Shown: one piece after another, positions 58,442 to 64,000 of the stretch
Numbering within the stretch: position 1 is the first letter of the stretch
How the letters are laid out: the number at the start of each line of letters is the position of its first letter
NCBI GenBank assembly: GCA_023662865.1
Contig: JAMPIK010000011.1
Coordinates: 1 to 64,000, forward strand
Reading direction: 5' to 3'
DNA length: 64,000 nt
Source of the DNA: Prevotella sp.
Lineage (GTDB): Bacteria > Bacteroidota > Bacteroidia > Bacteroidales > Muribaculaceae
Program-made: the position numbers and the translations under genes
The notes under the pieces: generated by a model
Databases searched by the model: none
The model's input: the letters and a program-made list of their open reading frames with translations, nothing else
Told to the model about the DNA's origin: nothing

Positions 58442-59692
58442 TCAGTCTTCAAACTCCGAGCGGAGAATGTTGAGCACGTTGTCAACGGTGTCTTCTTCGA
58501 GGTCTGACTGCTGTATGAGGGCATCGCGGTCGGCATTAAGCACTGCTTTTGCTGTTCCGAGGCCGAGGTCTTTAAGTGTTTCAATAACCCAGGGGTCTAT
58601 TTCGTCGCTGAACTCATCAAGGTAGATGTCTTCTTCTCCCTCATCAATGTCGCGGTAAACGTCAATGGTGTAACCGGTAAGCATTGAAGCCAGACGAATG
58701 TTGTAGCCTCCCTTACCGATAGCGAGACTCACTTCATCGGGGTGGAGGAACACTTCGGCTTTGCGCTCTTCTTCGTTCAAACGGATAGAACTTACCTTTG
58801 CCGGGGAGAGGGCGCGTTGTATCATGAGCTGCGGATTGGAGGTATAGTTGAGCACATCAATGTTCTCATTGCGTAACTCGCGTACTATACCATGGATACG
58901 CGCACCTTTCACGCCCACACATGCACCCACCGGGTCAATGCGGTCATCATAGCTTTCAACGGCGATTTTGGCTCTCTCGCCCGGTATTCGCGCTACTGTC
59001 TTGATTGTGATAAGGCCGTCGTGGATTTCCGGAACTTCCTGCTCGAAGAGGCGGCGAAGGAAGCGTTCATCGGTGCGGCTCACAATTACTTTGGGGTTGC
59101 CGTTGGGGTTGTCAACGCGTTTCACAATGGCGCGAACCATGTCTCCCTTATGGAAGAAGTCGGAAGGTATCTGCTCTTCTTTCGGCATAATGAGTTCGTT
59201 TTGCTCTTCGTCCATGAGGAGCATTTCGCGTTTCCATATTTGGTGCACTTCGCCTGTAACGATTTCGCCTTCAAGTTCTTTGAATTTGGAGTAGAGCGCG
59301 TCTTTCTGCAGGTCAAGAATCTTGCTTTGCAGGGTTTGGCGTAAGGTGAGAATGGCGCGACGTCCGAATTTCTCGAAGAAAATCTGCTTTGCAACCTCCT
59401 CGCCCACTTCGCACTCCGGGTCTATTTCGCGAGCATCGCTCAGGCCGATTTGCATATCTTTGTTCTCTACTTCGCCGTCGGGCACAACCTCAAGGTTCTG
59501 GTAGATTTCGCAGTCGCCTTTATCGGGGTTCATAATCACATCGAAGTTCTCATCAGAGCCAAACATTTTGGCAAGCACGTTGCGGAAGCTTTCTTCCAGC
59601 ACGTTAATCATGGTCGGCTTGTCGATGTTCTTCATTTCTTTGAACTCGGCAAACCGGTCAACCATGTTTACGTTTTCTTCTTTCTTAGCCAT
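58442..59692 (-). CDS. nusA: Transcription termination/antitermination factor NusA
   Basis: This 416-residue protein (start MAKKEENVNMVDRFAEFK, ATG at 59692) has the NusA order: RNA-polymerase-binding N-terminal domain (to about 125), S1 domain (about 130-195, with GEVHQIWKREMLLMD at its start) and tandem KH domains (about 220-345, with GACVGVKGARIHGIVRELR). A short acidic C-terminal segment holds a helix-hairpin-helix part (LKDLGLGTAKAVLNADRDAL). It modulates pausing, Rho-dependent termination and antitermination. It lies between rimP (23 bp upstream) and infB, the widespread order. Confidence 0.96.
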   Translation of the reverse strand: MAKKEENVNMVDRFAEFKEMKNIDKPTMINVLEESFRNVLAKMFGSDENFDVIMNPDKGDCEIYQNLEVVPDGEVENKDMQIGLSDAREIDPECEVGEEVAKQIFFEKFGRRAILTLRQTLQSKILDLQKDALYSKFKELEGEIVTGEVHQIWKREMLLMDEEQNELIMPKEEQIPSDFFHKGDMVRAIVKRVDNPNGNPKVIVSRTDERFLRRLFEQEVPEIHDGLITIKTVARIPGERAKIAVESYDDRIDPVGACVGVKGARIHGIVRELRNENIDVLNYTSNPQLMIQRALSPAKVSSIRLNEEERKAEVFLHPDEVSLAIGKGGYNIRLASMLTGYTIDVYRDIDEGEEDIYLDEFSDEIDPWVIETLKDLGLGTAKAVLNADRDALIQQSDLEEDTVDNVLNILRSEFED

Positions 59693-59715
59693 TATATATA
59701 ATGTGTTTAATGTTA

Positions 59716-60180
59716 TCAAAATTCAATAAGGGCATTCACTTTCTTCACTTGTTCGAAGACGAAATGCTCTTGTATGGTGCGCAGTTCCGGGCGCTTCATG
59801 CCCGGCTCCTTCACCTTTGTCTCAACGCCGAGAGTAAAACCGTCGGCATTTGCATCATCAAGTATCCCTTTGAGCTTACGACCATCGGCGGTGAGCACCT
59901 CTACCTTATTGCCCACATTCTTAATATATTGCGGAAGCACCTTAAACGGCGCGGTGAGTCCGGCGGAGCCTACTTCAAGGCTGTAGTCTTCCTCATCGCG
60001 CGGGAAGGCCTCTTCGATCTCGCGGCTCAATTCGCAGCAGAAATCAATGTCAACATTCTCGAAGCTGTCAATTTCCACTACTATATCGTTGGAAGAACTC
60101 ACCTTTACATCTACAAGAAAATAGTCTGTTCCGGCAAGTTTGTCCTCAATAAATTTCTGTATTTCGTTCTTGTCAATCAT
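59716..60180 (-). CDS. rimP: Ribosome maturation factor RimP
   Basis: I start this 154-residue protein at the ATG at 60180 (MIDKNEIQKFIEDKL); an in-frame TTG at 60192 would add four residues. RimP helps mature the 30S subunit. The family pattern is visible in the central EIDSFENVDIDFCCELSREIEEAF and in YSLEVGSAGLTAPFK, which corresponds to the conserved LEVSSPGLxRPL segment. It is the first gene of the operon. Its transcript, from the promoter at 60393-60423, has a leader of about 205 nt. Confidence 0.93.
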   Translation of the reverse strand: MIDKNEIQKFIEDKLAGTDYFLVDVKVSSSNDIVVEIDSFENVDIDFCCELSREIEEAFPRDEEDYSLEVGSAGLTAPFKVLPQYIKNVGNKVEVLTADGRKLKGILDDANADGFTLGVETKVKEPGMKRPELRTIQEHFVFEQVKKVNALIEF

Positions 60181-60392
60181 AATTTTTTTCAATATGTGTC
60201 GAGCTATACCGCCCGGCTACGGATATATACAAAACACGCACTGCACGACATCATTCCGCTCCGTGAGCATATGGAAAGTGCCGCGCTACCGTGTGTTAAG
60301 ATGTTGACATACAAGCTGATGTAATTGTACTGCCGACACCCCGGTATTCAAAATTCCGGAGAAAACAAGCACGCTCCCTCCGCAATCCGATG

Positions 60393-60423
60393 CAAAAGTA
60401 TGATTTTTTTTGCGAGAAATCAA
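60393..60423 (-). promoter_or_regulatory. Promoter of rimP-nusA-infB-folK
   Basis: On the minus strand TTG (60421-60423), 20 bases, TACTTTTG (60393-60400) followed by C. It matches the consensus and predicts a leader of about 205 nt. Confidence 0.65.
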
Positions 60424-60521
60424 CTTTTTAAAACATAAATTATTGTTATTTAAGATTAATTAACAATTAAAATCAGAGTCTTTGCACTTTCGGCGAAAAA
60501 CGTGGTCAAAATTTCTTTTTT

Positions 60522-60553
60522 ATTGGTCATCGCTCAACTTTTATGTATTTTCG
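60522..60553 (+). promoter_or_regulatory. Promoter candidate of the TolC-HlyD-ABC operon
   Basis: ATTG (60522-60525), 20 bases, TATTTTCG (60546-60553). The -7 box has one mismatch. The ATG of the first gene is 46 bp further. Confidence 0.5.
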
Positions 60554-60598
60554 CGTGTCTTAATAGAAAAGATATCTCCACTGTAAACAATAACCCGA

Positions 60599-62041
60599 AT
60601 GACACGCTCTCTATACATACTGTGTATCTGTTTGGCCGCGGCTTTCCCATGCGTTGCGGCCGGCTCTGTTTCGCTTGACTCATGTCGCAACATGGCGCTC
60701 AAGCACAACAAGTCCCTTATGGTGGCCAACGAGAATATCACCGGTGCCGGATATGCCCGAAAGGCGGCAAAGGCCGCTTACCTGCCCGGCGTGGATTTCT
60801 CCGCTACTTATATGTATAATCAGCACAAAATAGCCCTTCTTGGTGCAGACGCGAAGTTGCCTACCATGACCTTCAATCCGCTCACAATGAGCTATGATTA
60901 CAATATTTTGACAAATCCTCTTGACGGCAAACCGATACTTGACCCTAAAACCGGCACACCGATTCCCACAGAGGTGGCCGTTATTCCCAAAGAGGCGATG
61001 ACTTACGACATTCATAATGTTGTGGCCGGAGTGTTCACCGTCACTCAACCGGTGTATATGGGTGGTGCCATTCGGGCTATGAACGAGATTACCAAATATG
61101 CCGAACAGCTTGCAATCTCAATGCGAAATTCCACAGTGCAAGATGTGGTATATTCCGTTGACGAGGCTTATTGGCTCGTTGTCTCGCTTGTGCAGAAAAA
61201 GAAACTCGCCGAGAGTTATTGCAGCCTGCTCGACTCCTTGCAGCACAACGTATATGCCATGTACGATCAAGGAGTGGCTACAAAAAGCGACTGCCTGAGT
61301 GTAGACGTGAAAGTGAACGAGGCGGCGGTGACGCGCACCAAAGTGGACAACGGACTCTCATTGGCACGCATGGCACTGAATCAGGTATGCGGTGTGCCGA
61401 TTAATGAGACCTTTACCCTTGAAGACGAGCAACTTGAAGATATCCCCCTCCCTCCGGCAAGTGTTGACACCGATGCGTCGGGAGTGTATGCCCGACGCCA
61501 GGATCTTGCCTCGCTGCGCCACGGCATCAGTATTCTTGAACAGCAGGAAAAACTCGCCAGAGCGGAGATGCTTCCCAAAGTAGGTATAATGGCGGCGTGG
61601 AGTTTTTCAAATCCTAATACAATTGACGGTTTTGAGAAACGCTTCGGTGGTGGCTTCTCCGTAGGCGCTACCCTCACCGTGCCGATTTGGCATTGGGGAG
61701 GCAACTATAACAAGCTGAAAGTAGCCGAGTCCGCCACTCGTGCCCAACGTCTTCAGCTTGAAGATGCGGAAAGCCTCGTAGATTTGCAGGTGAGTCAGGC
61801 ACGTTTCAAATTTGAAGAAGCATACAAAACCCTTGACATGACACGCTCCAATCTCAAAGCCGCCGACCAAAATCTGCACAACGCACAGTACGGATTTAAA
61901 GAAGGCGTGCTGACCACAGACGATGTAACCGCTGCCCAAACAGCATGGTTGCAAGCACACTCCGAGGTGATTGATGCGGAAATCGGGTTGCAGCTCTGTC
62001 GCGTGTATCTCAGTAAAGTATTAGGAACAATGCCATATTAA
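60599..62041 (+). CDS. TolC-family outer-membrane efflux protein
   Basis: This 480-residue protein has a signal peptide (about 1-22, ending PCVAAG) and two TolC repeats of long helices and barrel strands (first at about 28-210, second at about 250-475). Typical segments are LDSCRNMALKHNKSLMVANE and, in the second half, GVLTTDDVTAAQTAWLQAH. It forms the outer-membrane duct of the exporter encoded together with the two genes downstream; the adaptor gene starts 11 bp after its stop. Confidence 0.92.
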   Translation: MTRSLYILCICLAAAFPCVAAGSVSLDSCRNMALKHNKSLMVANENITGAGYARKAAKAAYLPGVDFSATYMYNQHKIALLGADAKLPTMTFNPLTMSYDYNILTNPLDGKPILDPKTGTPIPTEVAVIPKEAMTYDIHNVVAGVFTVTQPVYMGGAIRAMNEITKYAEQLAISMRNSTVQDVVYSVDEAYWLVVSLVQKKKLAESYCSLLDSLQHNVYAMYDQGVATKSDCLSVDVKVNEAAVTRTKVDNGLSLARMALNQVCGVPINETFTLEDEQLEDIPLPPASVDTDASGVYARRQDLASLRHGISILEQQEKLARAEMLPKVGIMAAWSFSNPNTIDGFEKRFGGGFSVGATLTVPIWHWGGNYNKLKVAESATRAQRLQLEDAESLVDLQVSQARFKFEEAYKTLDMTRSNLKAADQNLHNAQYGFKEGVLTTDDVTAAQTAWLQAHSEVIDAEIGLQLCRVYLSKVLGTMPY

Positions 62042-62052
62042 CACATACAGCC

Positions 62053-63105
62053 ATGGAAGAGAAAGACAAAAAAGATATTCAGACCCCGACGGCTCCGCTG
62101 CCTACCGAAAAGCAGGTGTGCAAACGCGAGAAAGGGCTTATAATAGCAATACTCATTGTAGTACTCGCAATAGCCGCACTGGCAGTAGTCGGCTTCATGC
62201 GCATAAAGCCGGCCCCCGACACTGTTCAGGGTCAGGCCGATGCGGAGGAAATCCGTATTTCCGGCAAGCTGCCCGGCAGGGTTGTGGAGCTCTTTGTGCA
62301 GGAAGGGCAGCAGGTGCATGAAGGGGATACTTTGGTGCATATCCACTCTTCGCTCATGGATGCCAAAATGGAACAGGCTACCGCCATGCAGCAAGCCGCC
62401 ACCGCCACCGACCGCAAGGTGGATGCCGGCACGCGTTCGCAGATTATCAATTCGGCTTTCAGCGTATATCAGCAGGCACAAGCCGCGGAGGAGATTACCC
62501 AAAAGACTTATCAGCGCATGGAGAACCTCTATAAAGAGGGGGTAGTTACCGCCCAAAAGCGCGATGAGGCAAAAGCGGCGTACGATGCCGCCGTAGCCGG
62601 TACGCATGCAGCCAAAAGCCAGTGGGATCTCGCTAAGGCCGGCGCGCAAAAAGAGGATAAGGAGGCAGCGGCCGCCATGGTGAAAGTGGCGCAAGGCGGT
62701 GTGAAAGAGGCTGATGCCATGCTTGAAGATCAGTATCTTCTCGCGCCCTGCGATGGTACCATAACCGTAATTTATCCTCATGAAAGTGAGTTGGTAATGA
62801 CCGGCGCACCAATCATGACTTTGCAGAAAGCCAACACTTACCTCGTCTTCAACGTGCGCGAGACTCTGCTCAAAGATGTGAAAGACGGCACGGTGATTAA
62901 AGTGAAAATTCCGGCTCTCGACAAGGAAATCAAGGCGCAGATATATTACATTCAAGACATGGGCTCATATGCCAATTGGCAAGCTACGAAAGCCACCGGC
63001 TCATTTGATGCCCGCACATTCCAAGTGAAAGCTCTCCCCACCGAGCCGGTAGAGAACCTGCTCCCCGGCATGAGCGTATTGTACCAAGGTGTAGACAAAA
63101 AATAA
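62053..63105 (+). CDS. HlyD-family periplasmic adaptor
   Basis: This 350-residue membrane-fusion protein has a short cytoplasmic start, one transmembrane segment (about 32-52, LIIAILIVVLAIAALAVVGF) and a periplasmic part. The lipoyl half-motif RISGKLPGRVVELFVQEGQQ (about 67-86) precedes a long helical hairpin (about 105-215), then the second lipoyl half (YLLAPCDGTITVIYPHES) and a beta-barrel domain. It links the inner-membrane permease to the TolC channel. It lies 11 bp after the TolC gene and 7 bp before the permease gene. Confidence 0.92.
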   Translation: MEEKDKKDIQTPTAPLPTEKQVCKREKGLIIAILIVVLAIAALAVVGFMRIKPAPDTVQGQADAEEIRISGKLPGRVVELFVQEGQQVHEGDTLVHIHSSLMDAKMEQATAMQQAATATDRKVDAGTRSQIINSAFSVYQQAQAAEEITQKTYQRMENLYKEGVVTAQKRDEAKAAYDAAVAGTHAAKSQWDLAKAGAQKEDKEAAAAMVKVAQGGVKEADAMLEDQYLLAPCDGTITVIYPHESELVMTGAPIMTLQKANTYLVFNVRETLLKDVKDGTVIKVKIPALDKEIKAQIYYIQDMGSYANWQATKATGSFDARTFQVKALPTEPVENLLPGMSVLYQGVDKK

Positions 63106-63112
63106 GCAAGCC

Positions 63113-64000
63113 ATGAAAACGGGATTTCGGGCAATATTCATGCGTTCACTAAAACAGTTGGCTTCACGCCCACTGTATTGGTACGCCATGTTTGTGCTTC
63201 CGCTCTTCATAGGGTGGTTCCTCACCGATGAGATGAAAAGCGGTTTGCCCGAAAACACTCCGACCGCCATTATTGATAAGGATCGTACGCACTTGTCGCG
63301 GCAGGTGACTCAAACACTCGACGGCATGCAGCTTGTAAAAATCACCGAAGCGTGCGAGTCCTACTCCGAGGCTATGGATAAGATGCGCTCCGGCGACATT
63401 TTCGGTTTCTTCCTGATTCCGGAAAACTATGAAGCCGACCTGCTCGCCGGGCGTGCGCCGGTAATCTCCTTTTACACGAACATGACCTACTTCGTGCCGG
63501 GTACTCTCGCTTACAAAAACTTCAAGACAACGGCCGTGTATACCAAGGCCGGAGTAGTGATGCAAGTGATACAGACTGCTACCGGTGCAACTCCCAATCA
63601 GATAACGCCTCTGCTCAATCCGGTAAACATCGAAGGGCATCCGATAGGTAACCCTTGGCTTAACTATTCATATTATCTGTGCAACAGCTTTGTGCCCGGT
63701 ATTCTTCAGCTGATGGTAATGCTCACGGCGGCATACGCCCTCGGCGAGGAGATCAAGAAGCGCACCTCCGTGCAGCTTATGCAGATGGCCGGCGGCTCGG
63801 TGCTGAAAGCTCTCACTGCCAAACTTATGCCGCAGACCTGTATATGGAGCTGCACCGCCCTGCTCATGGAGGCATGGCTCTTCGGTTACAATCAATATCC
63901 GATGAACGGCTCGCTGCTGTGGATGACCATCAACACCGTGCTCCTCGTGCTTGCATCGCAGGGCATGGCCATACTTGTGTTCTGCGCTCTCCCCTCGCTG
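63113..64000 (+). CDS. ABC-2 type transporter permease (partial, runs off the right edge)
   Basis: The frame opens at the ATG at 63113 and is open for 296 codons to the end of the window. It starts MKTGFRAIFMRSLKQLASRP, with a first membrane segment at about 22-37 (YWYAMFVLPLFIGWFL). A large periplasmic loop follows (about 40-190, with IDKDRTHLSRQVTQTL typical of ABC-2 permeases of the YhgE/YbhR type), then further membrane segments from about 195. It should be followed by a second permease or ATPase gene outside the window. With the adaptor and TolC genes it forms a drug- or polymer-type exporter of unknown substrate. Confidence 0.88.
   Translation, partial: MKTGFRAIFMRSLKQLASRPLYWYAMFVLPLFIGWFLTDEMKSGLPENTPTAIIDKDRTHLSRQVTQTLDGMQLVKITEACESYSEAMDKMRSGDIFGFFLIPENYEADLLAGRAPVISFYTNMTYFVPGTLAYKNFKTTAVYTKAGVVMQVIQTATGATPNQITPLLNPVNIEGHPIGNPWLNYSYYLCNSFVPGILQLMVMLTAAYALGEEIKKRTSVQLMQMAGGSVLKALTAKLMPQTCIWSCTALLMEAWLFGYNQYPMNGSLLWMTINTVLLVLASQGMAILVFCALPSL

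Larger units (their letters stand above)
60181..60598. other. Divergent intergenic region between rimP and the TolC exporter operon
   Basis: The 418 bp contain no gene or tRNA that I can see. The left 205 bp would be the transcribed leader of rimP, with a few weak hairpins (for example CCGG pairs around 60339-60360). The middle holds the rimP promoter, the right end the promoter of the exporter operon, and the part between them (about 60425-60520) is AT-rich. Confidence 0.6.

Noticed and set aside
1..64000. tRNA, rRNA, tmRNA or SRP RNA genes
   Set aside because: I looked in all intergenic gaps for T-loop and other RNA signatures and found none. A covariance search could still reveal a weak one.

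Overview
The window looks like chromosomal DNA of a member of the Bacteroidales, most like a gut Muribaculaceae-type genome. The evidence is a type IX secretion (T9SS) gene block, several secreted proteins with short T9SS-like C-terminal sorting domains, a SusB-type GH97 glucosidase, DUF4271/DUF2723/DUF5683/DUF721 proteins in their Bacteroidetes contexts, an almost complete lack of Shine-Dalgarno sequences, and repeated promoters of the Bacteroidetes form TTTG-N19..21-TAnnTTTG. The genus is an inference. I see no insertion sequence, prophage, CRISPR array, rRNA or tRNA. About 52 protein genes are supported, and the last one runs off the right edge.

Layout. 82-7831 (minus) is an envelope/haem operon: DUF2723 membrane protein, polysaccharide deacetylase, SDR epimerase, DUF4271 protein, HemD. 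Next come an acyl-CoA synthetase, an Ala-rich lipoprotein with a structured leader, and a PNGase F-family secreted enzyme. 12113-15043 holds asnS and an rluB with a long Gln/Gly/Tyr-rich tail. hpt and adk (plus strand) follow, then GH97. 18875-23448 is an operon recF, DUF721/dciA, thioesterase, SIS-only kdsD, an all-helical protein, ribH, msrA, closed by a clear terminator. 23564-25349 pairs a TolC-family channel with a remarkable Cys-triplet lipoprotein. 25725-32837 is the T9SS operon porT-porP-porK-porL-porM-porN, closed by a strong terminator.

32890-37894 (plus) holds rpsU, pyrE, an SRPBCC protein, a 199-bp palindromic element, a Rieske-like lipoprotein, a LysE-type exporter, an unknown secreted protein and prmC. 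Then tdh and nnr (minus), followed by a five-gene minus operon parA-parB-DUF5683-mltD-msbA, and waaA. 48490-54979 (plus) carries three large secreted proteins with sorting domains (one Omp28/thioredoxin-like) and a flavodoxin. 55060-60180 (minus) is rimP-nusA-infB-folK. From 60599 to the right edge (plus) lies a tripartite exporter: TolC, HlyD-type adaptor, ABC-2 permease.

Connections. The T9SS block probably exports the sorting-domain proteins at 10556, 48490, 50820 and 52489. kdsD, waaA and msbA are three steps of lipid A/Kdo biogenesis. The least explained items are the 26-Cys triplet-repeat lipoprotein (23564-24073), the 199-bp inverted repeat (34645-34843), the Rieske-like lipoprotein with a four-Cys site, and the structured leader upstream of the 9992-10306 lipoprotein. 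Only the sequence was read. Family names rest on motifs and remembered family features, not on searches.
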